This document shows positions 44,514-58,055 of a stretch of DNA of 64,000 nt, piece after piece. Under the pieces are notes generated by a model. The model had not been told where the DNA came from, searched no databases, and saw only the letters and a program-made list of their open reading frames with translations. Position numbers and translations under genes: made by a program. Source of the DNA: Trichosporon coremiiforme (Eukaryota > Basidiomycota > Tremellomycetes > Trichosporonales > Trichosporonaceae); contig BCJJ01000001.1 in the NCBI GenBank assembly GCA_039545355.1, positions 299,760 through 363,759 on the forward strand, given 5' to 3'. Every line of letters starts with the position of its first letter. Position 1 is the stretch's first letter.

Positions 44514-45512
44514 ATGGGTCTTGTCGCGTACGCCAGCTCGGACTCGAGCTCCACTGAGGACGAGCCCGTTAAGAGGTGAGCTTCGGTATCCGTCTCAGCT
44601 GACAGCAGGCGCAAAGTCTCCCCCTCCCCTTCCTCGTCTCCGCTCCCTCGCTCACGCTCGAACGAGCCAAAGGCGCCAAAGTCAACGACCAAGGCGAAGA
44701 ACCGCCTGCCGAGCCTGCCCAAATCGTACAATGGCATTTCGACAGATCGACCCGAACAACATGGCGGCCGCGTCCGCGCCCGCCCCTTCGTGGACGGCGA
44801 CTACTATGCGCACGTATACGCTGAGCGTGAGTCTTTGCGCTTAACTCGGCTGACGCCAGTCGACGTGAGCGACCAACTCGGGCGGATTCTCGGGACGACG
44901 GGGCGGACGGTCGCGGATGAGTTGGGAGCTACGGTGCATTCACTGCTTTCGCCTTCTGAGCCGAGTGTGGAGGATACGGCCGCTGAGGCCGCTGAGGCTG
45001 GCGACTCTCGGCCGCCCGGGTCGAGCAAGTCTGCAGTGAACGGCGAGGGCGGGGACAAGCCGTCATTGCACATCTCGCTGTCTCACCCACTCCCACTCCG
45101 AAGGCCCCTGGCCCACACCTTCCCCGGCCTCGTCGCCCGCGCTGTTCGCGACATGCCGCCGTTTGATGTCGGCCTAGCCTGGCCGCCAAAGGTGTACCGC
45201 AACTCTCCGAGACATGGTCCGAAGCGTGCGTTCCTCGCCCTCAGGACTTTGGCGGGCTCGAGAGAGCTGGCCCGTCTGCTGGAAAGAGTAGATGCGTTAC
45301 TCAAGAGGGAGCATTTGCCGACGTATCATGCGGAGCCGGAGTTTCACGCGAGTTTCGCCTGGTGGCTTGATGATGGCACAGAGCTCGACTTGGCGACGTT
45401 GGAAGAGCACAAGGACGAGGTTCTGGGAGCGATGAGGCGGGGATGGAGGGTCGACCACGTCTGCGTCAAGGTCGCGAAGGCTGTGACCCGCATTCCCCTT
45501 CGCGACCTATAG
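44514..45512 (+). CDS. USB1: U6 snRNA phosphodiesterase
   Basis: Exons 44514-44575, 44609-44826 and 44860-45512 sum to 311 codons (310 aa). The two HxS motifs of 2H phosphodiesterases are present: LHISLSHPLPLR at about 163 and FHASFAWWL at about 255. The N terminus is Ser/Lys-rich and disordered. Usb1 trims the 3' oligo(U) tail of U6 snRNA in the nucleus, leaving a terminal phosphate that stabilises it for the spliceosome. Both introns are only 33 nt (the first may be 30 if CAG at 44605 is used). RxxFLAL and VDHVCVKV near the C terminus also fit the family. Confidence 0.92.
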
Positions 45513-45630
45513 CACATGACAGAGTAGAGGTAAGGTTAGGGTAGGTTAGGTTAGAGCGGCTCGGGGAGGGGCCCATGGGCAAATCTGTATCACATGAATG
45601 CACTGTATCATTCTGTATCATCTGCCTAAG

Positions 45631-47082
45631 CTAGTACTGCTGCTGCCTCGACTTGGAGTCGCGGACAACGGGGAGGGGCACAGGGACGAAGCGGCGCAGG
45701 ACCTCGTTCTCCCACTCCTTCAGCGGCGCGTCGGCGTTGCGCTTGCGTACCGCATCAAACCCGTACTTCTCCCTCCACTCCTCCTTCGTCATGTTCTCGC
45801 GCGCCTCCTCCCTCTCCTGCTCCTCGGCCTTGCGGCTCGCGTCGCGTTCCGCAATAGCACGCTCAAACACGTCCCACGGGACACAGGGCACGGAGCGCTT
45901 CTTCCTCTCCTTCTCCTTCTCGGCGTCCTCCGTCTTGCCCTCGGAGGCCCCATCGGGAATGAGTTGGGAAGGCTGCACGCCCCCGGCGGCCTTCTCGGCC
46001 TTGGCCGCCTCCTCCGCCTCTATCTCGGCCGCGAATTCGCCGAGGAGCTCCTCATCCTTGGGGCCGTTGAGGACAAACTCGCCCTGCCTCGTGCGCGTGA
46101 GCTTGACGACGTGCGCGCCGCATCCGAGCGCGAGCCCAATGTCGTGAACGATGGAGCGCACATACGTCCCCGACGACACAGTCATGCGCACCGTAAACGC
46201 GGCGGGGCGCTTGCCCGTCTTGGCGCTTGTCTCGGGGACGTCGGGCGCCTCGAGGTCGATTGGTGGCTCTGCGGTCGCCGCCTCGCCCCCCGCGTCGTGC
46301 ACCATCTTGTTCAGCTTTGTGAAGACTGCCTTCTCGTCTGAGGATAGACGTTGCGTCGGCCACACGTACGTGTGGCCCCCGTCGCCCTCGACCTCTTGCG
46401 CCGGCTGGAAGTCGATCAGGTCAATCGACACCTCGCACTCGCGCACCGGGATCGCGCGCGGGAGGGGCTTGCTCTCACGCGCGTACTCGTACAAAGGCTT
46501 GCCGTCCATCTTGAGTGCGGAAAAACTGCCGTCAGCTATGGTCAGGAGCAGGAGGAGCTAGAAGGGAAGGACACTTACATGGGGGGCGTCTGCTTGATCT
46601 TTCCCCTGAACTGGTCGAGCACGCGCTCGACGTCCTCGCGCGTGACGCCGTCAAAGTCGCCAGTGCTAAGGATGGAGCCCTCGGAGTCGTAACTCGTCGT
46701 CGCGGCGCCGAGCAGGCCGATGGACTCGTACTCCTTCGTGCACTCGAGGAAGCGGTTCAGGTGCTTCGTGCCCCGGTTCACGCCGATGACGAGCACACCG
46801 TCGGCCAGCGGGTCCAGCGTCCCGCCCTGCCCGATTTTCAGGCCCATGTGCGTCGCGTTCTTCTTCCGCTTGTTGCGCTCCTTCGGTCGCGTCTGGTTCG
46901 GGTCCACGAACAGCCGCGACTCGAGCAGCAACGGGTTCAGCGCGTCGATGATCCGCATCCTGGAGTTAGCTTAGGGGAGCGGAGCCGAGGCGCGTGCAGA
47001 CTCACGAAGCGGGACCACTCGGCTTCGCGACGGGAAACAGCCCGTTCAGAGGTAAAGGAGGCGTCGGGGGAGCTTTCGGCAT
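45631..47082 (-). CDS. PUS4: tRNA pseudouridine-55 synthase
   Basis: Exons 47082-47006, 46959-46579 and 46525-45631 sum to 451 codons. The TruB family signature [15 protein letters not shown], with the catalytic Asp at about residue 73, is followed by [20 protein letters not shown], and then [16 protein letters not shown] and [14 protein letters not shown]. Pus4 makes pseudouridine 55 in the T loop of tRNAs in nucleus and mitochondria. A basidiomycete-type insert lies between ALKMDG and SSGTYVRS, and the C terminus is a long Glu/Lys/Arg helix. Introns are 46 and 53 nt. The gene converges with USB1, and only 118 nt separate their stops. Confidence 0.94.
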
Positions 47083-47367
47083 GGTGGTGTTTGTTGTTGC
47101 AAAGGACATTTCTCCTCCCGTTGATCTGCACCTGTCTGCGTTCAACTTTTAGACGTCACCCGTGCCTGGAATCCATATCGACGGCGGTAAAAACCCTGCT
47201 CCCCGTTATCTGTGCGCTGGGCTGCTCCGGGTCTCAAGCCTTGAAAAGTACTTGCTGCATGCATGCTGCTGAGCACGAGATACTGGAGACAGCGTAATGA
47301 AAAGTAGCAGAATGTGATATGCATATCGTGATATGTTCTAAAGGTGCTCTTCGAAAGGAAGAACTTT

Positions 47368-48382
47368 CTAAACGTCGCCCTCGAGGGGGATACCGGCCTG
47401 GAGCATCTTGACGGCAATCTCGAACAGGTAGTCGAGACACTCGGCCTGGGTCTTGGCGGACTCCCACGAAGGACCTGTCTGTCAGCTTTCTATGCCCAAT
47501 TTGTGTAGCTTGCTCAGCGACACCTGAGGGCCTGGGGATGACCCCTCCTCCAGTGTCCAAGTGGTCACTTACCCCAGACGTAGACACCGTGCCTCCGGAC
47601 GAGAATGGCAGCCGCGTCAGGGTACTCCTCCATGGCCTTGCCCATGGAGTCGGTGAGGTCTTCCTCACGCGCCGTGTTCTCGATGATGGGCACCTCGAGC
47701 GTATTGAAGTAGGCGAGCGTCTTGCCGACGCCGCCGAGGCGGACACCCTTGATCATCTCCTGGTGGCTGATGCGGAAGCTCTTCGCGTCCTTGCCGAGCA
47801 GGAGCGTGAGCATGACTGTGGGTATCAGCTAATCGTGTCTTGTGCCAAAGCTCTGGAAGAGGGAAGGCTCTCCAGGTGTGGAGAAGGAAGACTCACCGGC
47901 ATTCTGGGAGTGGGTGTGAATACAGGACTGAGCGTCGCGCATCGTGAACGCGTTCCAGAACAGAGGCGTGCACTGCGACTCGTTCAGGCCCTTCTTGGAC
48001 GGGATGCGGAGGAGGTCACGCTTCGAGCCGGGCTTCGGGACGGCCGACTGCGCGAAGGGCAGCACGAACATGTGCTCGGGCAGGATGCGCTCCTTCTGCA
48101 CGCCCGACGGGGCGAGGTACACGAGCTCGCTGACGTTAGCTGGTCGTAGACGATATAGCTGGAGCCCTTGCTCACCCCTTGCGCATCGAAATACCGCCAC
48201 CGGTACCCGTGACCCAGCCGAGCTTGTAGAACTCGCGGCACAGCTCGGGGATCAGGTTGGCAGGCTGGCGTCAGCTCGACGGAGGGAAGACAACGTACGT
48301 GCTCGGGGTCCTGGCTCTGGACGAGCGCCTCGGCCTCAGCGCTGAGGGGCGTGATGTCACCGTATCCTTCGATCTTGACCAT
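47368..48382 (-). CDS. MDE1: Methylthioribulose-1-phosphate dehydratase
   Basis: Five exons (48382-48299, 48264-48176, 48129-47897, 47815-47573, 47474-47368) sum to 252 codons (251 aa). The class II aldolase fold is clear: [20 protein letters not shown] near the start, [14 protein letters not shown], the zinc ligands in HTHSQNA (about 129), and RRHGVYVWG with the third His (about 208). Mde1 dehydrates 5-methylthioribulose-1-phosphate in the methionine salvage pathway, recycling the methylthio group from polyamine synthesis, in the cytosol. Introns are 34, 46, 81 and 98 nt. Confidence 0.95.
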
Positions 48383-48739
48383 GCTTAGCTTGTTGAGGCG
48401 CAGTGGATTGGGGGTGGTGGAGAACCGAGAACAATAACAAACGTTCCCCCACAGCGAACTTTTGATCTCGGGTCATTCCTCAGGCACGTGGGATGTCGCG
48501 ATCGTCTCCGCGCATGAGCTGCGCGCTCACCGGTGACTCTCATAAGTGACTGCCCGCCTGTCTGCTTCCAAGTTCCATAAATAATTCATCTGTACATCTG
48601 TACATCTGTACATTCATGTTACGACTGATATAGTGCTACAAGTTGTTGAAATACTGACAATAGCTGAACATAATCAATAACGAGCCTCGCTAAGTTGATT
48701 AACCCCTCTCTTCAAACTGCACGACTCTTGACCTTCCTC
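48383..48739. other. Intergenic region with CATCTGTA repeats
   Basis: CATCTGTA is repeated three times at 48587-48613 in an AT-rich stretch. This lies in the likely 3' UTR of the F-box gene (minus strand), where it reads as TGTACAGA repeats. The left part is the promoter of MDE1. Confidence 0.5.
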
Positions 48740-51496
48740 TCACCACCTGCTCCTGTCCGCGTCACTGCCCCTCCTTCCACTACCGTCACCCGACCAGTAA
48801 CCTCCACTGCTACGAGGCGAGTCGACGTCCATGCCCTTGCTGCTGATGGGATGGCCACCATCCGCCATCATAGACTTGCTGCTCCCAGGTCGGTGGTCGA
48901 CGTCCATACCGCGGTGGTCCGTGGCACCCTGGCTGTAGCTCGGGCGACGTTCACCGTTCGGGCTCCTGTACTTGTCGTTATCCCGGTGCTTCACTTCCAT
49001 GCCGGAGGGGCGGGGAGATCGACCAGCGTCCATGTAGCGGAAACGCTCACCGTCCGAGGCCTGGCGGTAGCGAGGGTCCGTGTATGGCGAGCGGCCGTCC
49101 TCCGCGTAGCTCCTGGGCCGGTCACCATTTGTTATATGATGGTCGCGGAACCCGCGAGTGAGAGGCTTCATGTCACCTCCTGAACTCGGGCCCCAATGGT
49201 GATCCTCGCTCTTGGCTCGGCTGGACGGTCGCGACTGGTCATCTTCGCCCGACCAGCGACGCTTGCCGCCGCTGTCGGAGCTCATGCTCGCCTGCGACGC
49301 CTGAGTGGGACTCCTGTGGACATCGCGAGGAAAGTCTCGGGGCATGTCAACAGGACTCTTGACGAGGCCGGAGCCGTTCTGCTGCATGGTCGGGCTCTGG
49401 CTGCCGGGGTTGACGGGACTTGGCTGCGAGAAGGCGCTCAGCGACTTCATAGGTTGACGACGGAAGGACGCGTCACTTTGCATGCCTCCCATCACCGTGT
49501 CGATCATGGTCACGCCTCTCGACTCCTCCCAAGTCTTGGGCATGTGGTCGGGGTAAAACACGTCACCGGCGCGAAGAAAGGCGAACGGCCCCTCGTAGCC
49601 ATGGCGGTTCTCAGGCGTGAGGCAGTCCCTCCACTTGCCAACAAAGCCGCCATTGAAATGCACGTATCCTCTCAGCAGCCACCTGCCTACAGGGTACTTG
49701 TCGGCCTCACCCACTGAGAGCAGCACCAAGCCATCCCACGAACGAATTCTGCCGCGAATGGTGGCGTTTCCCCAGCCACATCTGTGGCGTCCAGACAACA
49801 AGATCTCCTTCGTCCAGCCGGGCTTCTCAGGTGCATACAGCTCGTCGCCGGTAAGGACCTTGTATCCGTATCCGGCGCGGATGAAGTTGATTTCAGCCTC
49901 GGAGTCTTCGTCCCCGAAGCCGGCGTTCATCAACTTTCCGCGACCGCCGACCTCGTTCTCCGGAACGCGGATGACCGTCTCCTCGAGTTCGATCTCCACG
50001 GCGTTACGGTTGAAAGTGCCGGTCTGAACAGCATGGACGTTCCCGTTCAGGGCCTGTCGGTAGCCGTCGAAATCGAAGAAAAGCATCTCCCCGCGCCAGA
50101 AGCCAGACATGCGCCTGTGGAACGTCAACGGAGGCAGGCCGATCCCGTTGTGCGCATCCTGACACACTGAGTTTCGCTGCCACTCCAGGTCATGGTAGAG
50201 CGACGGCAGCAGATGAGTCTCGCTGAACAAACCTTTCGGGGACGGGTCGACCCAGAAAGTGCTTCCCGGCTTGATCCCCATGCGCTCGGGGTGACGAGCC
50301 AGGAGTCGGAAGAACATAAGGTAGGATGCACTCGCCATGTTGGGAGGGGCGCGCATGTGCGAATGACCGAAACGAGAGTAAGGCGCGAGATGCCTAGCGA
50401 TAGGCTGGTGCTCTTTGCATTGCGGGTTGCAGACTGGAAGCTTGCGGTAACGCCAGTCCGCGTACTCGAAGGGGTACTGAGCACTCCCGAAGACGAAAGG
50501 ACGGAAAAGGAAGATCTTCTCGTCCACTTCCGCCGGCGTCCTCTCTCCAAACAGATCACATGTCGAAAGGAGTGTGATCCAGCACGCGAGAGACCTGGCC
50601 GGTTTGACTTCTGGGAAACCGGGCTTAAGCGATGCGGCCAAGACGTTCTGGTTGTACTCGAGCAAGATCCACTTGTGGTACAGGCACTCGTCCGTCAGGA
50701 AGGCAAGATTTCGATAGTCTGCGTGTGTCAGCCAGATCTTGTGTGCATGTCTCAACTACTCACCGTTCTCGCTGAAAAGGAACCAGAGAATCCAATTGTC
50801 GGCGGTTTTGTTAGGGTGCGCCGGCACACCATTAGGGGACAGTGTTTGATGCATGACTGCCCAACGCATGCGATTGCGCAAGTCCCAGCGATTCTTGTAC
50901 TCGCGCGCCCATGCCTTGGGATCTGAGAATGTCGGTGACGATAGCGTCCGCCAGGTGCTGGCATCGAAAGATTCCCCTGCCTCGTTCGTGTTGCGAAAGT
51001 CGTACATCCACCGAGTCCGACGGATCAGACCGTCAGTGTCAAACGTATCCCGGAAAAGCCAGTGGTAGAGCACGGGGTTGTTCTTGATCCTGAGTTTGCG
51101 GTAGATCGATCGGCAGGTGAGGTACAAGGGGAACAGACGACCAGGGCGCCCCGCCTTGAGCCTGCCATCTTTGGTGTCAACCACAACGTAGTACGCAATG
51201 TTCGCCAGCACCTCGGCCGGCATGTCGGCCAGTTCGGGGAGAGGACGGTGGGACGACGACGATGACTCCATAACCGGAGACGCATTGAATGAGGATGAGG
51301 AGTTGGCCGGGACCCCTGCCCTCATACTGCCATTGCTACTGGTGCTACTAGGCCGGCGGACATGGTGGCTGGCATAGTCGTACGTCTGCGGCGGTGACGA
51401 GTCGGTCGAGGACGGGGATGGGCCTGTCGGGGAGAGAATAAACTGCAAGGTAGCCTTGCGGGAGGGGGGCAGGGATGATGGTAATGAAGGAGGCAT
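48740..51496 (-). CDS. F-box domain protein with long disordered tail
   Basis: Exons 51496-50764 and 50718-48740 sum to 904 codons, split by a 45-nt intron. After a Ser/Pro-rich N terminus comes an F-box-like helix set at about residues 85-140: PLPELADMPAEVLANIAYY, LTCRSIYRKL. A large, well-ordered middle region of about 450 residues has many Trp and Tyr and motifs such as WLLRGYVHFNGGFVGKWRD and GYEGPFAFLR that I know from uncharacterised basidiomycete F-box proteins. The last 220 residues are charged low-complexity sequence with a repeated GMDVD motif. F-box proteins bind Skp1 and recruit substrates to SCF ubiquitin ligases; the substrate is unknown. Confidence 0.8.
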
Positions 51497-52323
51497 ATCG
51501 AGTTCCGCTACGCTGCCGGGTTGGCGTGCCGACGAGAGCTGGAGAGTTGAGACCGTAATGGTTACGGGATGACGCGGGGGTCGCTGTTCAAGTGATGAGA
51601 GAGTGTTGGTTCCAAGATCCGAGTTGCAGCATCGACCGGCTGAACTAGGATAGCTGAGAGATGTTGGTCAAGGCCGAAGGAGCCAGACAGGTGGGCCCGA
51701 TGATGTGCAAGGGCTTCAGATTTGGTGGCGCAGGAGGGTACGAGGGACTGAGGGCGGAAGGACAGGGATCAGAACAGGATGATCCAGCGGCGACTAGTAT
51801 TTCAGTGCGGCGGGCTGGGGGGGACCGGGCGCTCGGGCACGTTGGGTGCGCTGAGCTCACTGGCGCTGGCGATGGGTACACGGTTGGCTACGCTGCGCGA
51901 TGTCGAGGCGTTATTATGGATGGTAGCGATGGTGGTGATGATGCCGAATGACTGGAAAGGAATGGGGAGAGGGAGATGCGGGATAGTCAAGTCGAGAGCT
52001 TGGAGGTCGGATGGTCGAACAGATGACTTGCTGGATAGAGGATAGGGGGCAACGGGATGTGTGTAGTGTGAGGAGCTGAAGTGTCAGAGGTGTCGCTAGG
52101 TCTGGCTCAGGTGTCGCTAGGTGTCAGAGGGGGGAGCAAGATGCTAGGTAAGCGAGGAACAAAATGATGGGTGATGAATCGAGATGATCGACACGAGTGT
52201 GCTTAATTACTGCCTCTGCTCTGATTCTATTCGAGTTCCAGTTACGAAATACAGATGACATAGTAGTGTCTACAGCGTCCACCATGCCATGGCTCTTTAG
52301 ACCCATTGCTATCGACGCTCAAA

Positions 52324-52686
52324 CTAGCTCGCTCCACAGATTTGATGCATGCGCGCAATAGCGCGGCATAACACATCCGCATGAAGGGACGCCAGTGCCA
52401 GTGGGGGATACTCGATACACGACACGCCATGGACCTCACTCTCCGAGAAGCGGTTCTGCATCTCCGGTGTGATGTGCCAAGAGCCCGCGAGCTCGGCCAT
52501 GTATATCCACCATGCCCAAACAGATCTTGACAGTTTTGGCGGGAGAGGAGGGACCCTGGCATACCTGGGCCGACCGGCTTTGGCTCTGGGACCGCGACAG
52601 TCAGGACGCCAGAGCGTCAGGTCATCAGGTCGGCCAGGACCCACGACCAGGACGGAAATCCAAGATCCCAGGAAATCAACCTTCAT
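52324..52686 (-). other. Candidate coding exon
   Basis: The last 70 codons of this frame look like real protein (WAWWIYMAELAGSWHIT, then EVHGVSCIEYPPLALASL) and end at a TAG at 52324. The first 50 codons are less convincing and may be intron or leader. I do not recognise the family and find no partner exon; it could be a gene remnant. Confidence 0.3.
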
Positions 52687-53808
52687 CTCACCCGCTCATC
52701 TACCACGCGCTACCACGCGCAACTCTCAGGTTCAAAGCAAGTGCCGCCGGTGCCAGCACGCCCTGAACTGACAGCAACAGCTGCGTCTGATCCAGGACTG
52801 AGGCTTCGGATCTTTGCATGTTGACACACTCTCTCTGTGATGCATTGCAGAGCACGGCGTGCAATGCCCCTTCCGTCATGCATTCGGGTCCCGGTCGGCA
52901 GGGACCTGCGTGGAAAGGAAGAATCGAGCGAGCAGGCTATGCATATTTCGTTTTCCCGCTGTATCGCTGTGTGTGGGTAATGGGTTCCACTTGGGGTACT
53001 GGGGATGCAGGCGGGCTGCAAGCCACGATCCGCGCAGGCTCTAGCGTGTGCGCCAAGTGCAGTAGAGTTGGGATCTAGCGGCGGGCGTTGTCCCGCCGGA
53101 TGTGGTCGCCGCTTTTGCCGTGCGCTAGTACACCAGTGTGTGTGCTGTGTGCGGGACGATAGCGCAGTTAGCGCAGAGGTGACGCGTTGACTGGGTCGGA
53201 TGACGGAAGACGGATGACTCTGGTCTGTCTGTGTCGTCTCACTATTGTTTCTTCTTGCTCTGGTCTGGAATGATCAGTACATTGCAGCCACACTTAGATG
53301 TGGAAGGTTCGGTCCGAGGCTCCGTAATTCAAGGGACCGTTGGGCGAACGCAGCAAGACAAGCAAGGCTGTCAGGCAAGGCAGAGCCAGGGTCAGACAAT
53401 GCAACCATCCGGCCAAGACCATCCGTCCCATTCACGACCCCCGGGGCGAGCGCGCTAGCGGGCAGTAAGAGCAGAGAGAGCAGAGAATGAGATACGCTTC
53501 TCCCTGCCAAACCCAATGGCCGCGAGATCCTGTGCCTGGATCTCAATAGATCTCGTTCTCGGTTCCTTCGGTTCTCGGCTCGCTCGCTTAGGCATTGGTC
53601 TGTCTCTTCTCCATCCCTCCGTCCCTACGGCCTCTACCCCTGCCGCCCTTCTCCGCCCGAGACACGACCACTGTTCTGCATCAAGCCATACCCTGATCCC
53701 CTAATCCACGATTGCATCTTGCACCTTTTGCGACTACTGCAGACAGCGACGGCACCTCTTGCACGTCTGCACCTCGGTGCCTCGCGTGCCAATTTGCGGC
53801 GCCTCTTC

Positions 53809-53853
53809 AAGCCCATCAGGCCCATTAAGCCCATCAGGCCCAACAGGCCCGCC
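53809..53853. repeat. GCCCATCAG-type minisatellite
   Basis: A 9-nt unit (GCCCATCAG with variants such as GCCCATTAA and GCCCAACAG) is repeated about five times. It is short and lies in the gene-poor region. Confidence 0.75.
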
Positions 53854-56800
53854 GGGTACCCAGGACATCCAGCCGCCGGGACTGGTGGCGACGTCACTCG
53901 CCGAGAAAGCATTCCTCGACTTCCTCACTGTTTAACCGAAACTCGCGCCTTTAGATTGCTTGTGCAGACTTCTTATCCTCCGTCTTGGCTCACCGTTGAC
54001 ATCGCACATGATGATCCATGTTCCATTCAGCATCCCCAGATCGGTATGCAACATGGATGCCATGACCCAGAGAATGCATGAACGCTCGACCGCGTGTCGA
54101 GGCCTGCTCGCACTTGATGCCACAGGTCGGCCCCTGCTTCCCCTACGGTGATCGAACGTTCTTGCGTTAATATCTCGTCTGATCATCTGCACCCTCGCTC
54201 GCCTCGGACGAGGCCGCGGGCGCAGGGCTTGGCAGCTTGGCTCTCGCCCGGCCGCGCGGTCAAGTCCGTGACCAGAGCCAGTGAGATATACAGGTAGGTC
54301 CAAGCTTACCTAAGCTTACCCAAGCTTACCCCGAATCGAATCACACACGCTGAAGTCCGGATGTACACTCTCACGGACATCCAGAGCAACCCTGGACAGC
54401 TGGGCATTCGCGGCCATCGATCCCTTTCGGATCCTTCCTTTCGCAGCTCCCCGTGCTCTTTCATCGGAACGCCACGGGCGCGACCGAACATCAGCGTGTC
54501 TGCGCACCGGACCGCATTCCGCAAATGACTAAAGAGGCAGTGTGTCTGATCGACCCGTCGGACGCTGGAATCATGCGATCGTTGCAGAGCTCCTTCTTCA
54601 GTTTTTCGCACACGGTCCTGCGATCTGCGACCCGGTGCAGTTCTGCACACCTCGCTTCCGCTTCCGGCGCCTTCAGGATGAGTGAAGACGAGGGCCTGGC
54701 GGGCTTGGCGTCGTCAGATCTGTCGGCTTCGAGGCACGGCGGCACATAAGTGGAAGGCACGACGGCGGCGGCGGCGGCGTCTGGAATGCGAGTGCAGCTG
54801 GCTGCTGCCCCGGTCCCACCGTACTGGCGCCGGCAGTTCTTCCGGGTTACCCTTTTTGACACTAGAGATTAGCCAGGACGTCCACCTTCAGCCAGGCACC
54901 GCCCAGCATGCACACACTCACGCACGCCTGCTTCGCTCCGTTCGCGGCGCGGCTCTGTGTGCGCACATGCAAATGACACTCAACTCCTAGATCTGACCCG
55001 CGCCCGCGTAAGGAAGCTACTGATCACTGCCGTCCACTCCTCCAGGTCTCCGGTGTGTGCAACGTGCAACAGGACATCGAGCGACGTGGGCCGGTCCCGG
55101 CGCAGCTCGCAGTCTGGTGCATGGTGCATTCGACTTTGTTGCGCACGGTGCAAAGTCTGGCCCAAGCACCGTACCTTCGGCGCCGCCTGCGAGCATGCTA
55201 GGCGATGCCGATTCGGCAAGCCGTCGAGCACGCGGAACGCAGTGCGCCCCGCTACCTATGGGGCATCGTCCTCTGCCTGGACTGATCACGACTATGCGCA
55301 GCAATAGTGCAGCGATCTCGGGAGCCGCCGGTCCCAGCGCGTTTGCCCTTGCATGTGCCGAAGCGTAGGCGCGAGCGCGCCAGCGCGAGGCGTCGGACCC
55401 CGTCCCCCGTTGAGACACCAGACCGAGGCAAAGGCACCGCAATGCTTCGTTTGCAGGCAGTCACCCCGCATCGCGCATCATGTCCTGAAGCGCTCCTGAG
55501 TCAGAATCAGGATCAACTTGGATCCATCCTGCCTTCCGCGGCCCTCCTGCTGCCTGTGCAAATGCGCACGTACCAAACGCGCATACGCCTGAGCCAGCGC
55601 GCCAGAGGAGCCAGCGCCTTCGGGCCCCTCCTGACCAGTCGCCGGCCACAGCACGGCCAGACCCCGCCGCGCCGCTCAGCCCCGCCAAAGCCCCCACTGC
55701 CGCTGAGTCCGCCGCCATGTAGGCGAGCTCAGGCGAGCCCAACGGGCCAGCGGACAAACGGACTCCCCGATTCGTAGACTCAGCATGTACCAGACATCAG
55801 CTTGGACACATGGCGACAGCGAAAAGGGGGCCGTGTACCCGTTCCATTCTCGATCGCGGCGCTGTGTCAATCCTAGGTTTGCATACCGCTTCTGTCCCAC
55901 ACTGGAAGGCATGACCTCATCCATCAGCTCATCTATCAGCTAGCACCAGATAACCTCGGCTGTTACATTGGGTTTGCGGCGTCACGAACGCTCCACGAAA
56001 GGATCGCGCGACCGACGCCGAATGAGAGTGTGACGGAGTGCTATTCGGCAGCGCGGTTTGACACAGTTAGTCCGCAACTGGGCGGCAGCGTAGCGGACCG
56101 CTGTTTCCGCCCTCTCTTCTCTTGCACCTCTTGCGCTTCTGCGACTTTGCTCGGACAGGGGTGTTCCTTGGGTTTGCCAGTCTCGGAGGGCGCAGAAAGC
56201 TGTACACTGAGTACCACATTGAAAGAGGAAGTAGAGTGTCTAGTTCCTGGCCAAACAAGCTTCCTGACGCTGTGCCTGTACCTTGATAAAAGGAGCTTGG
56301 CATGTGACTCGGCGACAGAGGACGTGTTTCGGATGACGTCAGGAGAGCTCTTCTGCCAGGGCTTTGCACGACTCAACGGACAGTATGCAGTGAGGGTTTG
56401 CCTGGGACGGAAGGTGAGTGATCGAGCAAGGCACAGCGCAAGAGGAGCATGTAGGCTTTCCGTGTGCCGTGTGTACCCCGCGTGCACACCGCGGGCAGCA
56501 CGCAGAGAACAAACGCTTGGTAAGATCCGCGCTGTCCACGCTGCCAGTCGTGCTTCCGGCGGAATGTCGAGAAGAGAACTTACGTCAGCCTGAACTTACG
56601 TCAGCCTGCACTCCAGGCGGCTGACGCGCTGTGCTGGCCCGTCACTGTTCGTCGGGTTTAGCACGACCCCCCTCCAACCCGAGCGCCCGAGCGACAGACA
56701 CCCCGAACCCCGAATGGTATACCCCAAAATCCTCACTCGCAAGCGTGCGTAGCCCTCGCGCTCCACCTTCGGTAGCAGTGTCTGGAGTGCTCATGCGACG

Positions 56801-58055
56801 CGTCTGCATGCCAAGTTTTCTAAGCGAGCTCAGGTGTGCTCAGGTGGTGCTCAGGTGTGCTCAGATGTGCTCAGGTGCACGATACGGGCAAGTCATCTGT
56901 CGTCGCCCGCATGAGCATGCGGGGAACAACAGTTGTGCTCAATACAGCGTGCGGTGTTCTCATCTCGTGTTGTCTCACACGTCCACCCCCTCACGCGTTG
57001 AACCCGTACTCGAGCCTGTCCAGCAGCACAGCGGCGGATCGAGGCGACGTGGCTGAATACATGCCAGCTGAATGCGAGATCTTCAGCCTCGGCCCCGAAG
57101 CCCGACCGCGAGCCCTGGTCCGCCGAGCGAAAACGAGGAGGAGCACCCGCTGAGTGGCTGCGGTGACCGCTTGTGCTCGTATCCTCGTAGAATAGAGATC
57201 TGCGCAGGGTCACTTTCCTCCCTGGGCAGGAACGGCAGGGAGGGGAGGGATGGAAAATCAGGCAGAGGTTACCTCAGGCAGAACATGAGGCGGGGAGCAC
57301 GTGGCGACTCCGTTCACTTGCTCGCTGCTGTCTGCTGCGCGCGATCTCGACCTGCAGCTCCTCGGCTCCCCAGTTAAGGTTATGCCGAGGATGCGAGCAT
57401 CCGAGTGTCGTGTCCTCTGCTTCACACACAGCCGTGCTCGATCTGCTCGACGCTTGATGCTCGACCGAGGGAGTATGAGAGTTGGGGAGTACGCATGTGT
57501 CGGCGTACCGGTCCGCCCAAATTGACAGGCGTACGTCTGCCTCGGAGATTTCTCGCATAAACTAGGGCGAACAAGTGCGGGAGGCGTACACTTTCGCGGG
57601 CCAGGCCAGCATGCCAGGCGCACCAGGCTTGCCAGAAGCGCCAAGCGCGACTGCGAGATTCACCAGATCTCGTTTTTGTGCCAGATTCGACGCCAGCGGC
57701 GTCGTCTTTTGGGGGCGGATGGGTGATCGAGCACACCAGATGCACGGACGGCACGCCAGATGCGGCGCATGGCACGGTAGATGTACCAGATGCGTCAGAG
57801 GGATGCACGGCAGATCGCGGCAGATAAGTGCCGAGGATCTGAGGACGTGTCCAGCAGGGGCGGTGCAGGTCACGCGTCCTCGAATGTAGCATGTGGCGCC
57901 GCATGCCATGAAGATCTTGGCGGCGGGCTACATATTCCTTCCCGCAGGCCGGATCTCGCACCGGTCTTATGCGACTGCGACTGAGGCGTATCCGGGCCCG
58001 CTGTTTGGGCTTCTCGTGTGGTTGCTGCGATGCGGCGACTTGACAAAGTGCTGGT

